Assembly (NCBI RefSeq): GCF_030580995.1
Contig: NZ_JAUQSZ010000004.1
Coordinates: forward strand, 124,001 to 188,000
Length of the DNA stretch: 64,000 bases
Direction: 5' to 3'
Source of the DNA: Sphingomonas immobilis
Lineage (GTDB): Bacteria; Pseudomonadota; Alphaproteobacteria; Sphingomonadales; Sphingomonadaceae
A program made the translations under genes and the position numbers. Position 1 is the first letter of the stretch, and each line of letters opens with the position of its first letter. The notes under the pieces were generated by a model. The model saw only the letters and a program-made list of their open reading frames with translations. It was not told the DNA's origin and ran no database searches. Shown here one piece after another: positions 1-7,745 of this stretch.

Positions 1-674
1 TAGCCGATCACGCTGACGTCGCTGCCAGTGCGCGCGACATTGGCCTTGCCGAGCGGCAGGCGGTGCCCGATCGGCGCGGCGGCCCCCTTGGCGCGCATCA
101 TCAGCGTCGATTCCACGAACAGCACCGGATTGTCGTCCATGATCGATTCGTGGAGCAGCCCGGTCCAGTCGGCATGGTTGGACGGCACCACCACCTTCAG
201 GCCGGGGACATGCGCGAACCACGCCTCCAGCATGTCGCTATGTTGCCCGCCGAGCCCGGCACCGACGCCGGTCATGGTGCGGATGGTGAGCGGGCACGAC
301 GTCTGCCCGCCCGACATGAAGCGGATCTTGGCGGCGTGATTGACGATCTGGTCCATGCACACAGTCAGGAAGTTCATCAGCATGATCTCGGCGACCGGGC
401 GCATCCCCGCGATCGCCGCGCCGACCGCCGCGCCCATGATCGCCTGCTCCGAAATCGGCGTCGATCGCACGCGCAGGTCGCCGTATTTGGTGGACAGGCC
501 CTTCGACGCGCCCATCACCCCGCCGCCCTCGCGATCGGCAAGATCCTCGCCGAACAGCAGCACGGTGGGATCTTCGCCCATCGCCGCGTCGAGCGCCTGC
601 AGCGCCGCCTCCGCGCCGAAGATCATGCGCGGCTTTGTGTCCGCAGGTGCCGTTGCTTCCAGGGTCGCGGTCAA
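1..674 (-). CDS. 2-oxoacid dehydrogenase E1 component, beta subunit (partial)
   Basis: Transketolase-like E1 beta subunit of a pyruvate, acetoin or branched-chain 2-oxoacid dehydrogenase, the thiamine-diphosphate partner of the upstream E1 alpha. Visible family segments include LLFGEDLADREGG, STPISEQAIMGAAVGAA and GAGLGGQHS, the last a typical E1 beta active-site stretch. At least 224 residues are present and the C-terminus lies beyond the left edge. The start is taken as TTG at 674, which overlaps the E1 alpha stop (TTGA) and has GGAG eight bases upstream; no better ATG lies nearby. It is the last visible gene of a four-gene operon. The substrate cannot be told from sequence. Confidence 0.88.
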   Translation of the reverse strand, partial: MTATLEATAPADTKPRMIFGAEAALQALDAAMGEDPTVLLFGEDLADREGGGVMGASKGLSTKYGDLRVRSTPISEQAIMGAAVGAAIAGMRPVAEIMLMNFLTVCMDQIVNHAAKIRFMSGGQTSCPLTIRTMTGVGAGLGGQHSDMLEAWFAHVPGLKVVVPSNHADWTGLLHESIMDDNPVLFVESTLMMRAKGAAAPIGHRLPLGKANVARTGSDVSVIG

Positions 675-1666
675 GGGACGATCTCCACGTCTAGGACGTC
701 GCGGCCGAGCTCGGCGACGTCGGGATAGGGTTCGGCTATGGCGTAGGCGAGCGCCTCGGCGACATCGGCGACGATTCGGTCCTCGATGGCGTCGAGCGCC
801 TCGTCCGTCGCGTATCCCGCTGCGACGATCTGGCGGCGCAGCGCCGGCACGGGATCGGCGGCGATGGCGGCGGCCATCTCCTCCTTCGGAATGTAATGGC
901 TGTCGTCGCCGAGGATATGCCCCTCGAAGCGGAAGGTGCGCGCCTCGATCAGCGTCGGCCCCTCGCCCGCCCGCGCCCGCGCCACGGCGTCGGCCGCCGC
1001 ACGGTACATCGCCACCGCGTCGTTGCCGTTCACCTGTACGCCCGGCATCCCGTAGGATGCGGCGCGCATCGCGATATTCTCGCATCCGGTGCCGTTGGCG
1101 AAGCTGGTATGCTCGGCATAGAGATTGTTCTGACAGAGGAAGATCACCGGCAGCTTCCACACCGAGGCGAGGTTGAGCGCCTCGTGGAACGCGCCGATGT
1201 TGGTGGCACCGTCGCCGAAGCTGGTCAGCGCGATCTTGCCGTCGCCATTGACCTGGCTGGCGAGCGCGAGGCCGTTGGCGATCGGGATGCCCGATCCCAC
1301 CACGCCGGTCGTCACCACCACGCCCGAGGCCGGGTGGGTGATGTGCATCGGCCCGCCCTTGCCCTTGCACGATCCCGAGGCCTTACCGGCATATTCGGCC
1401 CACAGCTCCTTGAGCGGCACGCCCTTCGCGAGCTGATCGTGCAGCCCGCGGTAGATTGTCACGACATAGTCGTCCGCCGCCAGCGTCACCATCGTCGCCG
1501 CGGCCAGCACCTCCTGCCCGCGCGGTGAGTAATAGGGTGCCTGGATACGCCCGGCGCGGATCGTCTTGAGGAATTGCTCGCCGCAATGCCGGATCAGCTG
1601 CGCGCGGCGGTAGATTTCGACGAGCGTGTCGCCGTCTGGAGCATTGCTTGTCCTTGGGCTTGTCAT
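671..1666 (-). CDS. 2-oxoacid (pyruvate/acetoin-type) dehydrogenase E1 component, alpha subunit
   Basis: Thiamine-diphosphate-dependent E1 alpha, 331 residues, the short size typical of acetoin/pyruvate dehydrogenase alpha subunits. The ThDP/Mg motif is visible as GDGATNIGAFHEALN followed by CQNN about 25 residues later. KGKGGPMH and TGVVGSGIPIANG are further family signatures. ATG at 1666 overlaps the ferredoxin stop (ATGA) and its own stop overlaps the E1 beta start, so translation is probably coupled. No E2 or E3 gene is visible in the window. Sitting in one operon with a Rieske oxygenase and ferredoxin is unusual; it may decarboxylate a 2-oxoacid made downstream of the oxygenase (inference). 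Confidence 0.9.
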   Translation of the reverse strand: MTSPRTSNAPDGDTLVEIYRRAQLIRHCGEQFLKTIRAGRIQAPYYSPRGQEVLAAATMVTLAADDYVVTIYRGLHDQLAKGVPLKELWAEYAGKASGSCKGKGGPMHITHPASGVVVTTGVVGSGIPIANGLALASQVNGDGKIALTSFGDGATNIGAFHEALNLASVWKLPVIFLCQNNLYAEHTSFANGTGCENIAMRAASYGMPGVQVNGNDAVAMYRAAADAVARARAGEGPTLIEARTFRFEGHILGDDSHYIPKEEMAAAIAADPVPALRRQIVAAGYATDEALDAIEDRIVADVAEALAYAIAEPYPDVAELGRDVLDVEIVP

Positions 1667-2040
1667 TCGGCCTGTCCTTGCTCCGGCTTGGGTGTTGGGG
1701 CGGGGCGCGAAACCTGCGCGCGTTCGACGGTGATCGTGCCGGTCGGCTTGAGCTGGCAGGCCAGCCGCACGGTCGGGCCCTGGAGATGTGACGGCACCGC
1801 GCGCAGGGCGTTACGTTCCTTCGCGTCGGGCTCCGGCAACGGCTCGGCGCTGTCCGTCACGCGCACCCAGCATTGCCCGCAAAAGGCCTGGCCGTGGCAG
1901 ATCGTCGGCCACGACAGACCCTGCCGCTGCGCGCCGCGCATCAGCGGTTCGCCCGGCCGCAGGCGGATCGTCTCGCCCAGCGGCTCGATCCGCACCTCCG
2001 CCTCCTGAGGGGCAACCGACAATGCCACCGCCCCGCTCAC
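1663..2040 (-). CDS. 2Fe-2S ferredoxin
   Basis: Small electron carrier of 125 residues, probably supplying electrons to the Rieske oxygenase encoded just upstream. Cluster ligands are C48, C54 and C57 (C-x5-C-x2-C) and C95, 37 residues after C57; this is the spacing of adrenodoxin/putidaredoxin-type ferredoxins rather than plant type. The chosen start is GTG at 2040, which overlaps the oxygenase stop as GTGA. The last 20 or so residues are Pro/Gln-rich and look unstructured. No ferredoxin reductase gene is in the window, so the reductase must be encoded elsewhere. Confidence 0.88.
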   Translation of the reverse strand: MSGAVALSVAPQEAEVRIEPLGETIRLRPGEPLMRGAQRQGLSWPTICHGQAFCGQCWVRVTDSAEPLPEPDAKERNALRAVPSHLQGPTVRLACQLKPTGTITVERAQVSRPAPTPKPEQGQAE

Positions 2041-3461
2041 CGGTTGATATAATCCTCGAGCACCTTGTGCAGGTGGCGGATGCGCAGTTCCTGCGTCTCG
2101 GTCAGGATCAGCTCGCCGCTCGCCAGATTCTTCATGCCGCGCTGAACCGCGGGCAGTTGCACGTCGTCCTGATGCAGCACGAGCGCGAGGCCACCCAGCT
2201 CGGTCGCATCGTCGACCATCGATCCGTCGGTGCCGAGATCGTTGACCGCGCAGCTCGGTGGCCGCTCCCCGGTGAAGGGGTGGAACAGCATCGTCTCCCA
2301 CACGCACCAGTCCGGGTCTTCGAGCGGGGTGAAGCGATAGACCAGCGGATAGGCCAGGGTCGGCCACGGCATGAAATTGGGGAACATGAAATAGCTGATC
2401 GCGTCGAGCGCCTCGCTGTCGGAGACGGTCGCGGGGTCGATGCCGTATTTCTTGACATAGCTCTTCCGGGCGACGCGCGCCGATCCCGCGCGCGCATCCT
2501 CGCCCGGCTGCAGCCTGCCCTCGTCGGTGCCCAGCGCCTCGGGCAGGAAGCCCGCGCACATATATTCGAACGCGGTCGCATCGTCGGGGCGCGGATCGAG
2601 CCGGAACGACGGCATGCCGAGCGGGAGGATGAAGCGGCTCATGTGCGGCGCGTCGTCGTAGATGTCGAACTGGCCGATATCCTCGCAACTGATCGCGGCA
2701 CCCTGGCTGTGCGAGGCGAAGGCGTGGAAGCCCTCGATGAAGGCGTCCATCCCCGCCTTCCAGTTGCAATTAATGGTCTTTTTGACGTGAACCGCCTTGT
2801 AGCGGTTCGAAAAATCCCACCCCTTCCAGTGATCGAGAAAGCGTGATCCCATGTAACTGGCAAGGTTCGGAGCATCCGTGTCGAAGTTCACGAACAGAAA
2901 ACCGTTCCATTCCTCAACCCGGATTTCGGGAAGGCTGAATTTCTTCTCGTCGAGCTGCGGGAAATCCCATTTCGCCGGCGTCCATTTGTGCGATCCGTCG
3001 AGACCCCAGGTGAAATAATGATACGGGCATTTCAGCTCGTTCTGATGCGTGTGCGTCTCGCACAGTTCGCGGCCGCGGTGCAGGCAGGCGTTGACGAACG
3101 CCTTCACCGATCCGTCGCGCTGGCGAACGACCAGGACCGAGCGATCGAGGATACGATAGACGTGGATGTCGCCCGGATTGGGGATGTCGTGGCCCCAGCA
3201 GGCGAACTGCCAGACCTTCGACCACATCTTTTCCTTTTCGAGCGCGGCATAGTCGCGGCTGAAATAGCGCGACGCCGGGATCGGGCCCGATCCCAGATAG
3301 GCCTGCTGGTCCTCGAACATGTTCGCGGGCGGCGGGAACGGGTCGCGGGCGAGAACATCGCGCATGTACAGCGGCGGGTGTTCGGGTTCCGGCTTCAGTG
3401 GCGGCGGATCGAACAGGTCTTCGGCATCCCCCACGCGCGCGCCGCCGTCCAGCGTTTCCAT
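2037..3461 (-). CDS. Rieske non-heme iron oxygenase, alpha subunit
   Basis: Ring-hydroxylating or hydroxylating monooxygenase large subunit, 474 residues. The Rieske 2Fe-2S centre is C126-x-H128 and C145-x2-H148. The mononuclear iron site follows NCNWKAGMDAFIEGF with H246 and H251 (H-x4-H). A Pro-rich leader of about 45 residues precedes the domain. ATG 3461 has a strong GGAGAGAGG ribosome site. It leads an operon with a ferredoxin (GTGA overlap) and E1 alpha/beta. No small beta subunit is nearby, so an alpha-only enzyme is likely. A promoter with a palindromic element lies at 3523-3552. The substrate is unknown. Confidence 0.93.
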   Translation of the reverse strand: METLDGGARVGDAEDLFDPPPLKPEPEHPPLYMRDVLARDPFPPPANMFEDQQAYLGSGPIPASRYFSRDYAALEKEKMWSKVWQFACWGHDIPNPGDIHVYRILDRSVLVVRQRDGSVKAFVNACLHRGRELCETHTHQNELKCPYHYFTWGLDGSHKWTPAKWDFPQLDEKKFSLPEIRVEEWNGFLFVNFDTDAPNLASYMGSRFLDHWKGWDFSNRYKAVHVKKTINCNWKAGMDAFIEGFHAFASHSQGAAISCEDIGQFDIYDDAPHMSRFILPLGMPSFRLDPRPDDATAFEYMCAGFLPEALGTDEGRLQPGEDARAGSARVARKSYVKKYGIDPATVSDSEALDAISYFMFPNFMPWPTLAYPLVYRFTPLEDPDWCVWETMLFHPFTGERPPSCAVNDLGTDGSMVDDATELGGLALVLHQDDVQLPAVQRGMKNLASGELILTETQELRIRHLHKVLEDYINR

Positions 3462-3522
3462 CGCCTCTCTCCTCTCGTCGTCGGCTTTGCGCGCCAGCCG
3501 GCACGCGCCATCGATCGACTCG

Positions 3523-3552
3523 AGACTAGGACAATAGTCGACACGGTGTCAA
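3523..3552 (-). promoter_or_regulatory. Promoter with embedded operator for the Rieske-ferredoxin-E1 operon
   Basis: On the minus strand TTGACA (3552-3547) is followed after 18 bases by TAGTCT (3528-3523), a plausible sigma-70 promoter 60-90 bases before the oxygenase ATG. The perfect palindrome GACACGGTGTC (3540-3550) overlaps the -35 and spacer, where a repressor would block polymerase. The adjacent TetR gene is the obvious candidate regulator (inference). Confidence 0.5.
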
Positions 3553-3574
3553 ACAATTTGGAGAAGGGGATGCC

Positions 3575-4267
3575 TCAGGCCGCGGCGGGCCCTTCCGCGA
3601 AACGGATAATGTCGCGCGCGAGCAGATCGACCGCGAGGTCGGTGTCCTCGCTCCAGGCGTTGAAAGCGCTGTAGAGTGACAGTTCGTCGATGCGGCGCAG
3701 CAGCGTGTGGAGTTCCGTCACGCGCACGCGGTCGGGCTTGCCGTCCTCGCCGACCAGCCGCAGCGAGGGCACGCGGCGCGCGAGCGAACCGACGACGCGG
3801 CGATGCTCATCGAAGATCACCCGCATCGTCTCCGGGTTGCTCGACAAGGCGCGGTAGACGATCAGGATATACTGCCGTTCCTGCCGGAAGCTGGCGAAGA
3901 ACCGTTCCAGCCAGCCGCGAATCTTACGCGTGCTGCCCAAAGTCTCGTTGGTCAGGCTGCGGTAGCGCCGCAACTGCCAGCGCACCTCGCGACTGAAGAC
4001 CGCCTGGATGAGATCCTCGAGCGAGCGGAAATGCAGGTAGAAAGCGGCGCGGCTGACCCCAGCCGCGCGCGCCACATCCTCGACGCGCGGGGTGATGAAG
4101 CCGCGATCGGCGAACAGCTCGCGCCCGGCATGCAGGATCAGCCGGCGGGTCTTGATCTTGCGCAATTCCCACTTGGTCAACCGGTCGCGCGACGCTTCCT
4201 CGGCGCCCGGCGCGTCCCATTCGGCCCCGGCCTCGCCGTCGATCGCGGTTTGCGTCACATTACCCAT
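3575..4267 (-). CDS. TetR/AcrR family transcriptional regulator
   Basis: Regulator of 230 residues. The N-terminal helix-turn-helix spans about residues 33-85 (LILHAGRELFADRGF, then VEDVARAAGVSRAAFYLHF). The C-terminal ligand-binding half ends near LLARDIIRFAEGPAAA. About 30 extra residues precede the usual TetR start. It lies in the same orientation between two Rieske oxygenase genes, 113 bases upstream of the first; the palindrome in that gap may be its operator. The ligand is presumably a substrate or CoA-thioester of the pathway (inference). Confidence 0.9.
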   Translation of the reverse strand: MGNVTQTAIDGEAGAEWDAPGAEEASRDRLTKWELRKIKTRRLILHAGRELFADRGFITPRVEDVARAAGVSRAAFYLHFRSLEDLIQAVFSREVRWQLRRYRSLTNETLGSTRKIRGWLERFFASFRQERQYILIVYRALSSNPETMRVIFDEHRRVVGSLARRVPSLRLVGEDGKPDRVRVTELHTLLRRIDELSLYSAFNAWSEDTDLAVDLLARDIIRFAEGPAAA

Positions 4268-4315
4268 GACACCACCGATAAGGTCGAAACGCGCAAGCGC
4301 AAGGTTGCGGGCCCC

Positions 4316-5656
4316 TCACGCCTCATCGATCATCGCCCGGATGTGGGCATGATAATTGGCGATGATGCCCTCCTGCACCGGATTGACGCGCGCCCCCCTG
4401 AACCCCCGGCTGCGCACGCCCGCCTGCATATAGGGCAGATTGGCGAAGTCCTGCGCGAGGAAGGACGGCAAAGCGTCGAAGGTGCGCCAGTCCGCATAGT
4501 GCGTCTGCGTCACCTCGGGCGCATAGCCCGGCGCATAGCGTTCCAGCGCCCAGAATTCGAACAGGCACCGCTCGGGATCGTCGCCGCGGCCAAGCGGGCG
4601 GGCGCGATACCAGAGCGACGCGGTCGGCTGCGGCAGCACGACGATATTGGGGAAGATGTGCCAGGTGCTGCCGCTCGTCGCCATCTGCTCGGGCGTGATC
4701 GCCGGCCAGCCGACGCCCGCCGCCTCCGCCGCCTCGCGCCGGAAGCGCAAAGTCGCGCCCAGCGCCTCGGGCGCGGAGACGTCGGCGGGCAGCTCGGTCA
4801 TGATCCGCGCGGCGGCGGCCATGTCGCGCTCGGCGAACACGCTCTTCACGTCGAACACCATCTGCCGCATGAATTCGAGTACCAGCGGCCGCACATCGTC
4901 GGGCGCGGCCCGCCCCAGCAGCGGCGAGGGCGTACCGAGCCCTCCCGCATCGGCCGAACGCCGCAGATACCCGTGCGGGCCGGTGATGTTGGCCGTCGTA
5001 CGGTCGTCGAATGCCTTGAGCAGTTGCGGGTGCGTCGTCTGGACGTGATAGGCCTCGTCGAACGCCTCGATCGCCAGCTTCCAGTTGCAGTTGATCTCGA
5101 CCGAGGCGGCCCAGCGGAAGCGCTGGTTCTCGATCTCGTACGGCCCGAGCTTCGTCACCACCTCGCCGAGGAAATCGGCGAGTGGTGCTGCGGCCGGATC
5201 GGGATTGACGAACACGAAGCCGCCCCAGGTGTCGCACTGCACCGCGACGAGATTGCGATCCGCGTCGCCGAGGCTGCCCTGCCAGTCGCCGCCGTACGGT
5301 ACGTGCGAACAGCGCCCGTCGAGCTTGAAGCGCCAGCCGTGGAAGGGACAGACGATCTCCTGCGTGCGCCGCGCCCCGCTCGCCAGTTGCCGGCCGCGAT
5401 GCGGGCAGGCGTTGTAGAAGGCACGGATGCCATCGGCCGCACGCACGACGAGGATCGAATCGTCGCAGATATCATAGACGATCTGGCTGCCGATGTCGGG
5501 CAGTTGCTCGACCCGGCAGGCGATCTGCCACACGCGCGGCCACAATCGCTCCTTCTCGCGACGCGCATGATCGGCGGAGGTATAGGCCTCGGCCGGAATG
5601 AAATACGGATCGGCCTTCGCCCCTCCTGGCGGCGTCAGTTTGGCAACCTCACCCAC
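4316..5656 (-). CDS. Rieske non-heme iron oxygenase, alpha subunit
   Basis: Second Rieske oxygenase, 446 residues. The 2Fe-2S ligands are C84-x-H86 and C103-x2-H106 (CPHRGRQL and CPFHGWRF). The catalytic iron site is NCNWKLAIEAFDEAYHVQTTH with H204 and H209. It is clearly different from the 474-residue oxygenase at 2037-3461 outside the motifs. It has its own promoter region, divergent from the P450 operon, and no ferredoxin of its own, so it may share the 1663-2040 ferredoxin. Hydroxylation of a ring or alkyl position is the general role; the substrate is not deducible. Confidence 0.92.
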   Translation of the reverse strand: MGEVAKLTPPGGAKADPYFIPAEAYTSADHARREKERLWPRVWQIACRVEQLPDIGSQIVYDICDDSILVVRAADGIRAFYNACPHRGRQLASGARRTQEIVCPFHGWRFKLDGRCSHVPYGGDWQGSLGDADRNLVAVQCDTWGGFVFVNPDPAAAPLADFLGEVVTKLGPYEIENQRFRWAASVEINCNWKLAIEAFDEAYHVQTTHPQLLKAFDDRTTANITGPHGYLRRSADAGGLGTPSPLLGRAAPDDVRPLVLEFMRQMVFDVKSVFAERDMAAAARIMTELPADVSAPEALGATLRFRREAAEAAGVGWPAITPEQMATSGSTWHIFPNIVVLPQPTASLWYRARPLGRGDDPERCLFEFWALERYAPGYAPEVTQTHYADWRTFDALPSFLAQDFANLPYMQAGVRSRGFRGARVNPVQEGIIANYHAHIRAMIDEA

Positions 5657-5675
5657 GGCGCGTCTCTTCTATTTG

Positions 5676-5691
5676 TTGACACTGCGTCCAC
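5676..5691 (+). promoter_or_regulatory. TTGACAC-type promoter element upstream of the P450 operon
   Basis: TTGACACTGCGTCCAC lies in the 113-bp divergent gap, 94 bases before the P450 start. It matches the 7-base half plus GTC-N-AC of the element before the 474-residue Rieske gene (TTGACACCGTGTCGAC). A convincing -10 box is not obvious downstream. It could act on either divergent gene. Confidence 0.35.
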
Positions 5692-5769
5692 TGTTATTGC
5701 AGATTAGGTTCAGCGACGCATCCAAAATCTGCGGGCGGTAGTCGCCCGGCGCGCAGCGAGGAGAGGGCA

Positions 5770-6993
5770 ATGGCGACCAACCTGTCGATCGAAGCGGACG
5801 TGCCCGCGCATGTGCCACCCAAACTGGTTTGGGAACACGATATCGATGCCTTCGCGCGCGAGCTCGACGATCCGTTCGTCGCGATCTCCCGCCTGCACGA
5901 CGGGCCCGAGCTGATCTGGGCGCGCGGCGGATCGCGCGGGCAACCAGCCTGGGTGCCGACGCGCTACGCGCTGATCGAGGAAGTGTTCATGGACGCCGAT
6001 CGCTTCATGAGCGGCGATTCGAACGACGCCAGCCAGTTGCTCGGCGTCGATTGGCGGCTCAACCCGCTCGAGATCGATCCGCCTGCGCACCGTGCCTATC
6101 GCCAGATCCTGCAGCCGTGGTTCCAGCCGAGCGCGATCAACACGCTGGAGCCGATGGTACGGTCGGTCGCGCGCGAGTTGCTCGACGCCGTCGAGGCGAA
6201 GGGCCGCTGCGAATTCATCGAGGATTTCGCGAGTCTCTTCCCCTCCTACATCTTCCTCGCGCTGATGGGGCTGCCGCGCGAAATGCTGCCGCAGTTCCTC
6301 GCCTGGGAGGACGCCTTCATGCGCGCGCCCACCATGGCCGAGCGGGTGGGTGCGGCGCGCGCGATCAAGGACTATCTCGAAGACTATGCCGAAGCGCGGC
6401 GCAGCGATCCGCGCGACGACCTCGTCACCGCGATCCTGACCGCGAAGATCGACGGTCGCCCGCTCGACACTGGCGAGATCATGGGCATGTTGATGGTACT
6501 CTATCTCGGCGGGCTCGACACGGTGATGTCGAGCCTCGGCTGGTATTTCCGGCATCTCGCCGACGATCAGGCGCTGCAGGCGCGGTTGCGAGCGGATCCG
6601 GCGCAGATTCCGGGTGCGGTCGACGATCTGCTGCGCGCCTTCGGCGTGACGGGCACACGCCGCACCGTCACGCGCGACATGGATTTCCACGGCGTGACGC
6701 TGAAGGCGGGCGACTGGATTCTGGTGCCGACCTATCTCGCCAGCCGCGACCCCGCCGCCTATGCCGATCCGCACCGCATCGACCCGGCGCGGAAGGGCCG
6801 CAACCTGACGCTCGCGACCGGGGTGCATAATTGCCTCGGCATCCATTTGGCCAAGCGCGAGATCAAGGTCGTGCTGGAGGAATGGCTGAGCCGTTTCATC
6901 CACATCCGCGTGCCTGAGGGCGAGACCGTGCGGTGGCACACCGACGGCGTGTGGGGCGTCAACCATCTGCCGCTGACCTGGGACGCCGCATGA
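5770..6993 (+). CDS. Cytochrome P450
   Basis: Soluble bacterial P450 of 407 residues. The I-helix motif is GGLDT (247-251). The heme loop is LATGVHNCLG with thiolate ligand C355; the usual FG at its start is replaced by LA. The K-helix ExxR appears as D286-L-L-R289, an unusual Glu-to-Asp change. GTRRTVTRD corresponds to the region after the K helix. ATG 5770 follows GAGGAGAGGGCA. The stop overlaps the next gene (ATGA), giving a P450-SDR-MDR operon, which suggests hydroxylation followed by alcohol oxidation. Redox partners are not adjacent, although the putidaredoxin-spaced ferredoxin at 1663-2040 is a candidate. Confidence 0.92.
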   Translation: MATNLSIEADVPAHVPPKLVWEHDIDAFARELDDPFVAISRLHDGPELIWARGGSRGQPAWVPTRYALIEEVFMDADRFMSGDSNDASQLLGVDWRLNPLEIDPPAHRAYRQILQPWFQPSAINTLEPMVRSVARELLDAVEAKGRCEFIEDFASLFPSYIFLALMGLPREMLPQFLAWEDAFMRAPTMAERVGAARAIKDYLEDYAEARRSDPRDDLVTAILTAKIDGRPLDTGEIMGMLMVLYLGGLDTVMSSLGWYFRHLADDQALQARLRADPAQIPGAVDDLLRAFGVTGTRRTVTRDMDFHGVTLKAGDWILVPTYLASRDPAAYADPHRIDPARKGRNLTLATGVHNCLGIHLAKREIKVVLEEWLSRFIHIRVPEGETVRWHTDGVWGVNHLPLTWDAA

Positions 6994-7745
6994 CCGGCAC
7001 GGACGTGCGCCGCGTCGCGCTCATCACCGGCGGCGCGCGCGGGCTCGGCCGCGCGGTCGGCGAGGCGCTTGCGGCGGAGGGCGCGGCGCTGTTCCTCGTC
7101 GATATCCTCGGCGATCGGCTCGCGACGACGAAGGCGGAGCTGACCGCGCAGGGGTTCACCGTCGAGACCTTCACCGCCGACATCGCCGAGCGCGCGCAGT
7201 GCATCGCCGCGGTAGAGGCCGCGGTCGCCGCCTATGGCCGGCTCGACGTGCTCTGCAACGTCGCCGCGATCGTGCGCTTCAACCATGCGACCGACGTGCC
7301 CGAGGCCGAATATGCCCGCGTGATGGCGGTCAACGCCGCAGCCCCCTTCTGGTTCTGTCAGGCGGCGATCCCGCATCTGATCGAAACGCGCGGCAACATC
7401 GTCAACGTCGCGTCGCAGGCCGGGCTGATGGGCTGCCCTTATATCGTACCTTATGCAGCCTCGAAGGGCGCCGTCGTCCAGATGACGAAGAGCTTGGCGA
7501 TGGAATATATGGATGCGCCCATTCGCATCAACGCCGTCTGCCCCGGCACGATGGCGACCGAGATCGGCGAGGGCAACACCATGCCCGAGGGGATCGATAT
7601 GGCCAAGGTGCTGCGCTATTCGGGCCAGCGCCCCGCGACGCAGGCGTCCGAGGTGGCGGCGCTGATCGCCTTCGTCGCCTCGCCCGCCGCCAGCGCGGTG
7701 CAGGGCGCGATCCTGACGGCCGACGGTGGGGTGACGGCGGGATGA
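6990..7745 (+). CDS. Short-chain dehydrogenase/reductase
   Basis: Classical SDR of 251 residues. The cofactor motif is TGGARGLG near residues 14-21, and the active site is a Ser in NVASQAG followed by YAASK. The structural NNAG motif is altered to NVAA. An Asp at the end of beta-2 (FLVDI) favours NAD over NADP. It starts with ATG inside the P450 stop (ATGA) and ends overlapping the MDR gene. It probably oxidises the alcohol formed by the P450 to a ketone (inference from operon order). Confidence 0.9.
   Translation: MTGTDVRRVALITGGARGLGRAVGEALAAEGAALFLVDILGDRLATTKAELTAQGFTVETFTADIAERAQCIAAVEAAVAAYGRLDVLCNVAAIVRFNHATDVPEAEYARVMAVNAAAPFWFCQAAIPHLIETRGNIVNVASQAGLMGCPYIVPYAASKGAVVQMTKSLAMEYMDAPIRINAVCPGTMATEIGEGNTMPEGIDMAKVLRYSGQRPATQASEVAALIAFVASPAASAVQGAILTADGGVTAG

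Noticed and set aside
3707..5707. A 666-codon plus-strand frame across the TetR and second Rieske genes.
   Set aside because: It is antisense to two well-supported genes and has no recognisable motif.
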